A stretch of DNA of 40,973 nt. Origin: GCA-2688265 sp964527395 (GTDB taxonomy: Archaea; Nanobdellota; Nanobdellia; Woesearchaeales; GW2011-AR9). A program made the translations under genes and the position numbers. The stretch is from positions 1 to 40,973 of the forward strand of contig CAZGQD010000011.1 of NCBI GenBank assembly GCA_964527395.1. The letters run 5' to 3'. Below, in pieces: positions 7,991 to 16,530 of the stretch. The first letter of the stretch is position 1, and each line of letters opens with the position of its first letter. The notes below the pieces were generated by a model. That model had not been told where the DNA came from and did not search any database. It saw nothing but the letters and a program-made list of their open reading frames with translations.

Positions 7991-8098
7991 TTATTTCAAA
8001 ATTATTGGCTCTCTATCTGAATACCAATGTCGAATTATTAATTTCTTTACTTTCTCTCTGTTCCCATTAAGACCAAAACCACATTTTTTAGCCAATTC
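7991..8098 (-). pseudogene. C-terminal fragment of the 242/1107-residue paralogue family
   Basis: The frame reads ELAKKCGFGLNGNREKVKKL...WYSDREPIILK and then TAA. It matches the C-termini of the genes at 9891 and 10700 (ELAKRCGFGINGNADKVKHL...WYTDD in the long one). Upstream, the match ends within a few codons and the frame runs into the 3' end of the pilin-like gene at 8100, which uses a different frame. There is no start codon of its own. It is therefore a remnant about 110 bp long, left between two otherwise adjacent genes. Confidence 0.75.
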
Positions 8099-8099
8099 T

Positions 8100-8657
8100 C
8101 TAACTATACACCTCAACAGTCAAATAGCCATAACCATAAATTCCATCTTGCTGATACTCTCCCTCACTACGACCAGAGGTCTCATCTTTAGTAGACACCA
8201 CAAAAAACGTAGGCTCCAATCGCTCCCAAGCCGAAACCACAGTTCCATCTTCAAGCGTCTCCACCTTTTCTTTGTCATAAATCACCCATGTCTTGCTACC
8301 AGGATACACCATAGTTACAGAAACCTTAGCAAATCCAAATACATTAAAATAATAGTCATTAATATGCTCATTCATCACCGACTCCAAAACACGAACCTTT
8401 GTCAAATCTACACAATTGTCTTCAGCTTCAGCCTCCCCTCGTGTACAAGTTATTTCTGGCATAAACAGTGCAAGTAATGTATTATCCATAGCCCGCTGTG
8501 CAAGTGCTTCTTCTTGAGCAGCTTCAAAACTAGCAGCTGAAAACTTAAAATAAAATATAGACCCAAAAAGTATCAACACAAAAAAGATGAAGATAACTCC
8601 AATAGTCTCCATCATCTGTGCTTGTCCTTTCTTACCAAAACCCATCTTAAACACCAT
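8100..8657 (-). CDS. Class III signal peptide (pilin-like) protein
   Basis: About 185 residues from ATG 8657 (MVFKMGFGKKGQAQ); ATG 8645 is the alternative and still keeps KKGQ. The helix after QAQMMETIG runs to about residue 35; the E six residues into the mature part is typical of class III signals. The exported domain has two cysteines and several predicted beta strands (VSVTMVYPGSKTWVIYDK). The gene starts 24 bases after the alarmone synthetase stop, so it may be read from that leaderless promoter as well. Confidence 0.75.
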   Translation of the reverse strand: MVFKMGFGKKGQAQMMETIGVIFIFFVLILFGSIFYFKFSAASFEAAQEEALAQRAMDNTLLALFMPEITCTRGEAEAEDNCVDLTKVRVLESVMNEHINDYYFNVFGFAKVSVTMVYPGSKTWVIYDKEKVETLEDGTVVSAWERLEPTFFVVSTKDETSGRSEGEYQQDGIYGYGYLTVEVYS

Positions 8658-8681
8658 CAATTAACAAAACAACTTAAGTTA

Positions 8682-9755
8682 CTATTTTAACTTTGTCTTA
8701 TACCTATTTTCTATATTCTTCATTTTTTCAAGAAAATCACTTACATCAGCAAAATAATTCTTATATCCATCCTTTATTTGCTTTATAGAATCCCCACTTA
8801 CTAAAACAACATCATAATTCAACCTTCCTTTATTAGAACTTTCTACTAAATTATATTGCTCAAATGCACGTTTCTCTTGCTTTCTTGAAAAACCAGTTAT
8901 AGTTATTTTCTTTACATCTGTATCAAATTCAAGTAAACAATAAAAAGGATTAATCTTCTTGTTCATAGTTTGAAATGGCCTTACTGAATCTGCCCACATC
9001 TGCATCCTATCTACAACTTTAAGTTTATCAAGCAAAAATACTACTTCTTCATACAACTTAGTTTCTTCTTCTGGTACACCTAAAGAAACTTTTCTATTCT
9101 CCCATTTTGCAAAAATCGCACTCACTAACAGAAAAAACCTTCTCCAATCTTTAGATCCTCCACCAAACTTTATTGCTTGATTTGTGAAAAAATCATGCAT
9201 CTCAACTGTAGTAGCCCAAATATGTTGTAATTTTGTCCTTATTTGAATTTCAACTAACTTATCATTATATACTGACTTTTTTTCAGTATCACTTTGATAT
9301 TTATACACTATATGAATTCCTCGATAACCATCTTCTTTCGGATTACTAATATAATCAATTACATTTACACAAATATGTCGTAATTTACTTTTTAGAAAAA
9401 CATCTAACAATTGCTCACATTGATTTACTTTAGATAAAACTGATCTACATCCTCCAATATCTTGCATTCTTGATAACTTTATCCCACCGTTTCCTTGTCT
9501 TCTTGAATCTCGTAATTTCCTAATTATAGAAACTAAACGTTTTAACCGCTTAACTGTAATTGATTTTGGATCAATTTTCAAGGACTCTCTTCTTAATTTA
9601 TTTCGTATACTTTGCAAAGGATAACTATGACTTGCCCTCCAATGAAATAAAGTATTTACTGCAAAATCTCTTTGCTTTTGTGTTGAATCTTCACTAACCA
9701 ATACTTTTCCTGCTTTATCTGCCTTACTTTTAGAATACACAACCACTTCTCCCAT
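8682..9755 (-). CDS. RelA/SpoT-type nucleotide (alarmone) synthetase, no hydrolase domain
   Basis: A 357-residue protein from ATG 9755. The N-terminus (SKADKAGKVLV, NTLFHWRASHSYPL at about 34-46) matches the lead-in found in single-domain RelA/SpoT proteins. The synthetase core has MQDIGGCR (metal-binding D99), EDGYRGIH (141-148) and VEIQIRTKLQHIW with the catalytic Glu at 169. The family transfers pyrophosphate from ATP to GTP or GDP, and some toxin members modify other nucleotides or tRNA. There is no HD hydrolase domain. An unrecognised region of about 150 residues follows the core. The TATA box about 28 bases from the ATG implies a leaderless mRNA. It is an unusual gene for an archaeon and was probably acquired by transfer. 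Confidence 0.85.
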   Translation of the reverse strand: MGEVVVYSKSKADKAGKVLVSEDSTQKQRDFAVNTLFHWRASHSYPLQSIRNKLRRESLKIDPKSITVKRLKRLVSIIRKLRDSRRQGNGGIKLSRMQDIGGCRSVLSKVNQCEQLLDVFLKSKLRHICVNVIDYISNPKEDGYRGIHIVYKYQSDTEKKSVYNDKLVEIQIRTKLQHIWATTVEMHDFFTNQAIKFGGGSKDWRRFFLLVSAIFAKWENRKVSLGVPEEETKLYEEVVFLLDKLKVVDRMQMWADSVRPFQTMNKKINPFYCLLEFDTDVKKITITGFSRKQEKRAFEQYNLVESSNKGRLNYDVVLVSGDSIKQIKDGYKNYFADVSDFLEKMKNIENRYKTKLK

Positions 9756-9778
9756 ATCATGAAAATAGACTAAATACA

Positions 9779-9786
9779 ATATAAAA
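9779..9786 (-). promoter_or_regulatory. TATA box, leaderless promoter of the alarmone synthetase
   Basis: The minus strand reads GTTTTATATTG, centred about 28 bases before ATG 9755. It supports that start over the upstream TTG, which the TATA box would nearly touch. Confidence 0.55.
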
Positions 9787-9796
9787 CTATCGTTTT

Positions 9797-9863
9797 GCCA
9801 TATTTCGGGAGTGATTTTAGCTATAAATCACCTACTCACCAGAAAAAAGGCCATATTTCGGGA
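9797..9863. repeat. 14-bp direct repeats around a 7-bp hairpin
   Basis: GCCATATTTCGGGA occurs perfectly at 9797-9810 and 9850-9863. Between them is the inverted repeat GTGATTT/AAATCAC (9811-9831). The set lies just upstream of the synthetase promoter and just after the paralogue gene, so it may be an operator. The T6 run on the minus strand at 9843-9848 may end the upstream transcript. Confidence 0.5.
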
Positions 9864-9890
9864 AAATCCACTCCTAAATTAAACTTCCCA

Positions 9891-10619
9891 TCACCACTCC
9901 AATCTGACTGTCCTTCTATCTGTATTCATATGACCAACTACTAAATTCTCAACATACCCTCTATAACCATTTATTCCAAATCCACATTTTTTAGCCAATT
10001 CTTTTACATAATCAGCAAAAAAACGGTCCAACTTCAAACTAGTAGCATAATATATCGGAAAATGAACAATATTTTTATTCTTATCTACAGCTATTAAAAC
10101 CCTTCCAAGCACCTTTCCTTTAGAATTTTTAGCCCAAAGCACACGTTTGTTGATTTCAACTTCATGCAAGTCCTGTGCAAGCAAACCAGAATATTGCGAA
10201 GCATATTCAACCAATTTACCAGATTCAACAGAGATCTCAGAAACAATAGAGCGCAAACTATCAATTAATTCAGCCTTAAAAGTAACATCTATTCCTGAAC
10301 CTTTTACTTCAACTAAAGCTTCACTCAAACTTATCTCAAATTTTTTCTCAAAAGAATCAACTTTCCTTTCACTACGAGCAATATATTTCAAAACCAAAAC
10401 AGCCTTACGTATTTCTTTCCGACGCTTCCCAGCATTCTTCTCAGCACCAATAGCTCTAAGATCAGAAGCAAGATCAACTGCATATTTGTGCTCACTAGCA
10501 AGCCAATCTAACAAATGAAACAAATCTCCTTCTTTCTTTTTGGATCCCTTCGCCTTACCAAAAACACTTCTTTTCCAAAGCTTCTCAGCAGCTTGCTTAT
10601 AACTCATCCTTTTAACCAT
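9891..10619 (-). CDS. Short paralogue, N- and C-terminal modules joined
   Basis: A 242-residue protein of unrecognised family. Residues about 30-165 match the N-terminus of the 1107-residue neighbour (LDWLASEHKYAV, AEKNAGK, YASQYSGLLAQDLH), and about 168-242 match its C-terminus (EVNKR-LWAK-G-GRVLIAVD, FPIYYAT-LDRFF-YVKELAK). The approximately 870 middle residues are absent, so it looks like an internally deleted copy. The 34-bp stretch at 10479-10512 is identical in both genes. The ATG at 10619 follows GAGGTTTATTG, the same leader as in the long gene. No catalytic motif is visible. Confidence 0.72.
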   Translation of the reverse strand: MVKRMSYKQAAEKLWKRSVFGKAKGSKKKEGDLFHLLDWLASEHKYAVDLASDLRAIGAEKNAGKRRKEIRKAVLVLKYIARSERKVDSFEKKFEISLSEALVEVKGSGIDVTFKAELIDSLRSIVSEISVESGKLVEYASQYSGLLAQDLHEVEINKRVLWAKNSKGKVLGRVLIAVDKNKNIVHFPIYYATSLKLDRFFADYVKELAKKCGFGINGYRGYVENLVVGHMNTDRRTVRLEW

Positions 10620-10699
10620 CAATAAACCTCAAACACTAATCTTAAACTCTAAAATATAAACAACATTCCTTCATCTTCACTAAACACCTAAACAAACAA

Positions 10700-13600
10700 T
10701 CACTCTTCCAACTCAACTACATCATCTGTATACCAATCTCCTACTAAAAGATGTTTAACTTTATCTGCATTTCCATTTATTCCAAATCCACATCTCTTAG
10801 CAAGCTCCTTAACATAAGCTTCAAAAAACCTATCCAATTTCATATTTGTTGCATAATATATCGGAAAATATACTATTCTTTTGGAACTATCAACTGCTAT
10901 AAGCACTCTTCCAATAATTTTCCCAGAACCATCTTTAGCCCATAAAATCCGTTTGTTCACTTCAACAGCATTTACAATTGTGCTTCCATAATTTACTCCA
11001 TCAAGCGCTAAACATGAGCCTTGAACATAATTTCCCATCTGTAAAACTTCTAAAGTATCAAATTCTGGAGATATTATAATTCTCCTGCCTAAAACTCCTG
11101 CTCTTGCCTTAACACCACCTTCTAAACTCTGTAAAGCATCCACTTGAGTTTTTAAATCAGACACAAGGCCCTTATCATACCTAGAACTAGAAGCAACTTT
11201 CTTATAAATTGCCTTAACATTAGCTACATTCACTTCATGAATGCTGCCACCAGCAGCGTCTGAAAATTCTTCTGAATTTTCATGAACACTCAAACCAATC
11301 TTCCCAATAATCCTAGCAGCATCATTCAAATGGTGCTCAATTCTACTTTCAGCATTTGAATCTTCTAAATCACTTTTCCGAACCCAATATGTTTTCCTAA
11401 AATCTTTAATCCAATATTTACCTTTTCCTCTTAAATTAATCTTCAACCAAGCTAAATTCTCCTTCAAATTCCAAGGAAAATACTTCAATTTTGCTTTTTT
11501 CAAAGGGTAAACCTTCCCAGATAAATAATTCTGAATCAACAAAAAAAGATATTTCACTAAAGAACTTTTCAAAGGATCAGTATATCTTTTAGTTTCTTCC
11601 AACTTTTTATACATCAAAAGTGCATTCATTAAGCTTGGATTTGCTATTTTATCAGCATAATCCTTTATCTCAACCTTAAAAAGCGCGGCCAAATACCCTT
11701 CAATTCTATCTTTAGAAACATCTTCATACATATATTTCACAGAATCAAAAAAAATCAAACTTACATTTCTCAAACTTTTAATCAAACCTTTTCTACGTAT
11801 CTCACTCAAATCTTCCATACTTTCATTGCCTAAAGTATACATACGTGCCTTCTTCTCAAACTTCCTAATCTTCAACAGTCCATTCCCCAGCCTTTTGAAC
11901 TTAATTTCAGGATCTTCAAGCAGCTTAAGATAAACATAAACCAGTTGCACAAAAGAATATGAATCAACATCTCTCAAACCCTTAAACTTTCCCTTCGCAC
12001 TAGGCCCAAATTCATCCAAACTAAGTTTAAAAGACTTCATAAAAGAATAATTCATACCTTGAAACACTTGCAAACCTTCATCAAGCAACTTCAAAAAACG
12101 CCTTTTTCTACCTGCATCCAACTCAGCAATCGGCGTAGTAATCAAATTCAATTTAGCAAAATCATTTGAAACTAAATTTAAAGGTCCAGCTATCTTCAAC
12201 AGCAAATCCATCTCTTTATCAAAATTAATTCCCAATCTATTTAAAAGCAAAAATCTATCAAGTACCTTTAAAGCTATTTTTGGCTTAGTTCTAATCAAAT
12301 AAACAAAAAATATTCCTGATTTTTCATCAAAAAAACCCCTAAATTTAAGAAATTTTTCAGTTTTTTGCTTAGACTTAGCTACAACGCAAAGAAATTTTAC
12401 AAGATCATCCCAATTTGAGCTATTCAAAAAAGGTTTCACTGTAACAATAAATTTATCAGAATTAAAATGATAATCTCCTAAAGCTTCTGAAATCTTTGGC
12501 AAACCTTCTACTACTTCCCCCCATTTTAATTTCCCTGAGATTATCAAAGGAGTACAATATTTTATTGAATATCCGTACATATAAGTTAAACCAGTTCCTC
12601 CAAACCTAGCCATCCTAACAAGTCCAGATATTCCTTCATCCCAACTTATTTTTTTAGCCTCAATTAATTTCAAAACTTCTCTTAGACCTCCAACATAAAC
12701 ATTTCTCACATAACCTCTTCCACTTTTTAAGATCAACTTTGGAAGATCTTCCACCAATTTGTTCCATGTCAATTTTCCTTCTAAAACAAATTCAAAAGCA
12801 CTATTAAAACCAGAACCGAACATTTCTTCAGAGTCACCTTTGCACGAAGAAGCCATTTTAGGAAAATCTTTAACCACTTGTTCCCAACTTAAATTCCCTT
12901 TTAAGACATAAGGTACTGCATTACTAATCCCATGATTTATCATATTTGAAGAATTATCTCTTGCAGCCCTACACATTTTCAGAATATCAGATATCCCTTT
13001 ATCAAAACTCAATATTTTTGCTTCAATCAAAGGCCTCAACCTATCAAACCCATAAATAAAAATCAAATTTACATCATGTCCTGACTCCTCAACCAAAGAA
13101 ATCACTCTTTTCCAACTAACTTCGCCAGATTTCAAAAAAGGAAAAACTTGAATTAAGCCAAATTTAAATACAAGTCCTGTATAATTATCTAAAAGTCTAA
13201 CTATTTCTCTCAACTCACTAGGGTATTGAGCTAAAAACAATGCTTCATCTGAATATTTATTAATCAAAAAACCATTCTTACTCAAAATAGCCATCCCTTC
13301 TTGAATTATTAAATTTCTATCTCCTTTTCGTTTTCCATGATATTTCTCAATCAAGCCCTTAGCCTTCTCCAAAGATACGACTAGCGCACTTATCCACTTA
13401 TCAAAATCACTAATATCATGTAATATTTTATCAACCAAATCCTGAAATTTAACTTCTAACCTATCAATTTCTAGTTTTTTACCTTCTTCTTTCAAATTCG
13501 CCTTAACTTGCGCTTTAGCTTCAAGCACTGCGACAGCTTCAAAATCATGTAAATCCTGAGCAAGTAATCCAGAATATTGGGATGCATAAGAAATCAACTT

Positions 13601-14023
13601 ATTAGACTCAACATTTATCTCTGAAATAACTTTGCGAAATTCTTCAATCCATTCAACTTTAGAAGAAATATTAATACCTTTACGCTCCAAAAATCCCAAA
13701 ACATCACTCAACTTTTTCTTTACTCTTTCTTCATATCCATTTGCTCTTCTTTCACTACGTCCAATATAATTCAATACTAAAACTGCTCTACGTATCTCTT
13801 TCTTAAGTTTCCCAGCATTCTTCTCCTTACTAATAGCCTTAAGATCTTCTTTAAGTTCAACTGCATATTTGTGCTCACTAGCAAGCCAATCTAAAGCCAA
13901 CAAGAACTCATCTTTCTCTCCTAATACTTTCTCTCTAAAAGACTTTTTTGCTCCACTAACAGCAGTACCAAAAAAATCCTCCTTAACAATATTTAAATTA
14001 AAAAAATTATCTTTCTTAACCAT
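10700..14023 (-). CDS. Large helical-repeat protein, paralogue of the preceding gene
   Basis: An 1107-residue protein, mostly helical. After the N-terminal module shared with the 242-residue neighbour (to about 170), residues about 290-520 contain tandem units of about 35-40 residues ending in patterns such as L.GKL.W..LVEDLPK and IEAK.ISWDEGIS, i.e. an alpha-solenoid. A basic second half (about 520-900) is followed by GSIHEVN... and a C-terminal domain with a conserved VNKRILWAKDGSGKIIGRVL core. No signal peptide or membrane span is seen, so it is likely cytoplasmic. It follows the pilin-like gene at 15221 by 49 bases. Function is unknown; a scaffold or toxin/immunity-like polymorphic protein would be speculative. 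Confidence 0.75.
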   Translation of the reverse strand: MVKKDNFFNLNIVKEDFFGTAVSGAKKSFREKVLGEKDEFLLALDWLASEHKYAVELKEDLKAISKEKNAGKLKKEIRRAVLVLNYIGRSERRANGYEERVKKKLSDVLGFLERKGINISSKVEWIEEFRKVISEINVESNKLISYASQYSGLLAQDLHDFEAVAVLEAKAQVKANLKEEGKKLEIDRLEVKFQDLVDKILHDISDFDKWISALVVSLEKAKGLIEKYHGKRKGDRNLIIQEGMAILSKNGFLINKYSDEALFLAQYPSELREIVRLLDNYTGLVFKFGLIQVFPFLKSGEVSWKRVISLVEESGHDVNLIFIYGFDRLRPLIEAKILSFDKGISDILKMCRAARDNSSNMINHGISNAVPYVLKGNLSWEQVVKDFPKMASSCKGDSEEMFGSGFNSAFEFVLEGKLTWNKLVEDLPKLILKSGRGYVRNVYVGGLREVLKLIEAKKISWDEGISGLVRMARFGGTGLTYMYGYSIKYCTPLIISGKLKWGEVVEGLPKISEALGDYHFNSDKFIVTVKPFLNSSNWDDLVKFLCVVAKSKQKTEKFLKFRGFFDEKSGIFFVYLIRTKPKIALKVLDRFLLLNRLGINFDKEMDLLLKIAGPLNLVSNDFAKLNLITTPIAELDAGRKRRFLKLLDEGLQVFQGMNYSFMKSFKLSLDEFGPSAKGKFKGLRDVDSYSFVQLVYVYLKLLEDPEIKFKRLGNGLLKIRKFEKKARMYTLGNESMEDLSEIRRKGLIKSLRNVSLIFFDSVKYMYEDVSKDRIEGYLAALFKVEIKDYADKIANPSLMNALLMYKKLEETKRYTDPLKSSLVKYLFLLIQNYLSGKVYPLKKAKLKYFPWNLKENLAWLKINLRGKGKYWIKDFRKTYWVRKSDLEDSNAESRIEHHLNDAARIIGKIGLSVHENSEEFSDAAGGSIHEVNVANVKAIYKKVASSSRYDKGLVSDLKTQVDALQSLEGGVKARAGVLGRRIIISPEFDTLEVLQMGNYVQGSCLALDGVNYGSTIVNAVEVNKRILWAKDGSGKIIGRVLIAVDSSKRIVYFPIYYATNMKLDRFFEAYVKELAKRCGFGINGNADKVKHLLVGDWYTDDVVELEE

Positions 14024-14072
14024 CAATAAACCTCAAACCACTCCATCTCAAACATCAAAACACCAAACACAA

Positions 14073-15221
14073 TCAATACAAAGTAGTACATCCTTCATTA
14101 TCCAATTCATCATTCAACTCTGCAAGTCTACCAGCATACGAAACAACATCTAAACACTTCTCATATCCAAGATTGGTACAACTACTCAACTGCGCATCCA
14201 TAACTGCCAAATTCCCAACAACATCATCAGACGATAATTCATCATCTAAAAAATACAAACATTGAGAGTCATATGTAGGTGACCCAACATCATAATAATC
14301 CACTAACTGCGCAGCCTTCCCTTGATAAACTTCAGTCAAAATCCCCATTCTCATGAACCCTTTCATCATATTACACTGATAATTCCATCTCCCATCAGAA
14401 AAAAGTGCAGCAATTTGCGCAGCATCTCTATCTGATTGATATAAAGAAATTATCGGAATCCTTCCATCAAGATTCTTCAAAGTAAACACAGTACCTTCCT
14501 TAACATAATGATCATACCCACCTGAATGTAAAACAATCGCAGAGACATCAAAATCTTGCGCATCCATTAGTTCCACTGGAACAGGTGCCCCTTCTGCAAC
14601 ATAAGATCCATCCAAATCCAATATTCGAACATGTTGATTAGCCCCAATAGAACCAATTTCAGACGTACTTCTAACAAAATCAATATTCATAGCCACAGTC
14701 GCATTCTGCAACTCTGAACGCAACGTCCCTCCTTCTCCACCAAACACATAATACTGATAACTAGTCCCAGTCAAAATCAAAAAATCCATCACTTTAAACG
14801 GCATTTCATATGGCAAACTCCAAAGTATCAATTCCTTCGACTGAATCACATCTGGACTAAACATCACTTGTGTAGGTATTTCCTGGCTAGCGCTAGTACC
14901 CGACACACCATACCGTGCAAATATGTCTAAAAACCCTTCCCCAGATCCAAGATTACAATCAAAATAAAGTTCTCGATCAGAAATCCCGCTAGTATCAATA
15001 GAATTGATAGTTTTCTCACTAACTGTACTTCCCACAAGAATACTATCAAGAATGCCAACAACGTCATAATTAAGTTTTTGTTCAGAGCTACTTTTCTGTT
15101 TCATAACCAAACCAACAAAGAACAATAGTATGATTGTTCCAGCTATCAGAACAAATATCCAATTAAAACTAAGCGTAAGCTGCCCTGATCTACCAGAACC
15201 AAACACAGTCATCCTTCCCAT
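14073..15221 (-). CDS. Class III-like signal protein, 382 residues
   Basis: The protein begins MGRMTVFGSGRSGQLTLSF; RSGQ at 11-14 and a hydrophobic helix to about 40 give a class III-like signal. The exported domain is mainly acidic and beta-rich with seven cysteines toward the C-terminus (YQCNMMKGF, CTNLGYEKCLD). A TATA box about 27 bases before the ATG shows a leaderless promoter; the inner ATG at 15212 is less likely. It leads a possible operon with the large helical-repeat gene. No family is recognised. Confidence 0.75.
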   Translation of the reverse strand: MGRMTVFGSGRSGQLTLSFNWIFVLIAGTIILLFFVGLVMKQKSSSEQKLNYDVVGILDSILVGSTVSEKTINSIDTSGISDRELYFDCNLGSGEGFLDIFARYGVSGTSASQEIPTQVMFSPDVIQSKELILWSLPYEMPFKVMDFLILTGTSYQYYVFGGEGGTLRSELQNATVAMNIDFVRSTSEIGSIGANQHVRILDLDGSYVAEGAPVPVELMDAQDFDVSAIVLHSGGYDHYVKEGTVFTLKNLDGRIPIISLYQSDRDAAQIAALFSDGRWNYQCNMMKGFMRMGILTEVYQGKAAQLVDYYDVGSPTYDSQCLYFLDDELSSDDVVGNLAVMDAQLSSCTNLGYEKCLDVVSYAGRLAELNDELDNEGCTTLY

Positions 15222-15242
15222 ATAAAAACAAAGACAAAACAG

Positions 15243-15252
15243 CTATATAAAA
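15243..15252 (-). promoter_or_regulatory. TATA box, leaderless promoter
   Basis: The minus strand reads TTTTATATAG, centred about 27 bases before the ATG at 15221. Confidence 0.55.
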
Positions 15253-15282
15253 TTACTTTAAAACAAACATACTAAAACACAC

Positions 15283-16437
15283 TCACTCATCCAAAAAAAA
15301 CTTATAATCTTCAGCTAAAGTCCTCTTTTTCACTCGAAAACTCTCAAAAACTTCTTTTTGTTTACCTTCTAATTTCTGCCCAAATTTAGCTTCAATTAAA
15401 TTATCTTTATACCAAAAATCAATCTCAACAGCGCCCTTTTTAACAAAAAAAGGCTTCTCTTTTCTTATTTTTAAAAACACTAAATTCTCATAAATTGCAC
15501 CTAAGTCTCTAAACCCTGTACTAACATTTTTTATTCCTACATCAGCACAATACAACTTTTTACTTCCTAAAAGCCTCTCATTCAACTTTCCTTTCTTTTG
15601 GGCGATATAAAATAGATAAGTATCAACAAAATAGCCCACATATTCTTTAACAGTATCTTTATGAATACCTAAAATTTTAGCCAATTTGTTATACGATATT
15701 TGCTTACCTACTCTTTCACACAAAAGTCTAAACAAATCATATATTACTTCTCTTTTCTTAACTCCTAAAAAAGAGATTATATCTTTACTAATTATCGTAC
15801 TCAAAAGATCTATAACCACTTCAGCTTCTTCAGTAAGAACATATTCTGGTATCCCACCAAGCTCCATATACTTCAGAAAATACTTCTCTATCAAATACTT
15901 CTCTAAACCTCTAGGATTTAACCCTTTAAACAACAAAAATTCCTCAAAATCCAAAGCTTCAACTTCAACTGTTCTTGACCTCCCTGTTAAAAAACCTGTA
16001 TCTCGTTTAAGCATAGTTGCGCTTGAAGAAGAAGCAAACACCTTAGCTGATCCAAAATCAAACAAATTTTTCATCTCTTGCATACAATGCTCTTTATATG
16101 TAACCTCATCTAAAAACAAAAACACTTCTTCATCAGCTCTAAGTTCATTAATTTGCCTAAACTTCTTTACTATATCTTGAATATAATACTCATTAAATGC
16201 AATAGCATCTAAACTAAGATAACAAATATATTTAGAATCAATCCCGCTTTCAATCAAATCAGAAATAAATTGTTTCATAATTGTTGTCTTTCCTATCCTT
16301 CTAAGTCCAGTAATCAAAACAACATTCTTATGATCCAAATGATTCTCAAGTAAACGAAGATACTTACTTCTTCTAATTCCCTTAGGATTATATTTCTTCT
16401 TCCACCAAGGATTCATTTTTATAATCAAATCTTCCAT
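15283..16437 (-). CDS. AAA ATPase with DUF4143 C-terminal domain
   Basis: A 384-residue ATPase in the same class as the gene at 5911 but clearly diverged. P-loop GLRRIGKT (44-51), Walker B VFLFLDEVTY (D110, E111), an arginine-rich sensor stretch (DTGFLTGRSR), a winged-helix-like region (SYNKLAKILGIHKDTVKEYVG) and a C-terminal PD-(D/E)XK-like core with VEIDFWYKDNLIEAKFG (about 345-361). The acidic E and EAK residues of that core are kept here. The start ATG is about 26 bases from a TATA box, so the mRNA is leaderless. It lies alone between two pilin-like genes. Confidence 0.88.
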   Translation of the reverse strand: MEDLIIKMNPWWKKKYNPKGIRRSKYLRLLENHLDHKNVVLITGLRRIGKTTIMKQFISDLIESGIDSKYICYLSLDAIAFNEYYIQDIVKKFRQINELRADEEVFLFLDEVTYKEHCMQEMKNLFDFGSAKVFASSSSATMLKRDTGFLTGRSRTVEVEALDFEEFLLFKGLNPRGLEKYLIEKYFLKYMELGGIPEYVLTEEAEVVIDLLSTIISKDIISFLGVKKREVIYDLFRLLCERVGKQISYNKLAKILGIHKDTVKEYVGYFVDTYLFYIAQKKGKLNERLLGSKKLYCADVGIKNVSTGFRDLGAIYENLVFLKIRKEKPFFVKKGAVEIDFWYKDNLIEAKFGQKLEGKQKEVFESFRVKKRTLAEDYKFFLDE

Positions 16438-16459
16438 AAATACCTAAAAACAGAGTTCA

Positions 16460-16467
16460 TTTATAAA
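16460..16467 (-). promoter_or_regulatory. TATA box, leaderless promoter of the second AAA ATPase
   Basis: The minus strand reads TTTATAAATGAA, centred about 26 bases before the ATG at 16437, the same 12-mer as before the first ATPase. Confidence 0.6.
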
Positions 16468-16470
16468 CGT

Positions 16471-16520
16471 TGCTATTACAAACCGCATGTTTCAGCAAAA
16501 ACCTGCCATTACAAACCGCA
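16471..16520. repeat. 17-bp direct repeat pair upstream of the ATPase promoter
   Basis: TGCTATTACAAACCGCA (16471-16487) and TGCCATTACAAACCGCA (16504-16520) differ at one base and are 33 bp apart, about three helical turns. They lie directly upstream of the TATA box, so they may bind an activator or the ATPase product itself. Confidence 0.5.
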
Positions 16521-16530
16521 AATCGAAAAC

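Noticed and set aside
7991..8098. Small functional gene overlapping the pilin-like gene
   Set aside because: No start codon with a binding site lies in this frame before the region overlaps the upstream gene, and the match to the paralogues ends at that point, so a remnant is more likely.
7890..8477. Long open frame on the plus strand opposite the pilin-like genes
   Set aside because: It mirrors the coding frames on the minus strand, has an implausible composition (rich in Ile, Ser, His and Thr runs) and no ribosome-binding site or promoter. The same holds for the other plus-strand frames, for example at 467, 973, 10147, 13869, 15686, 30791 and 31363.
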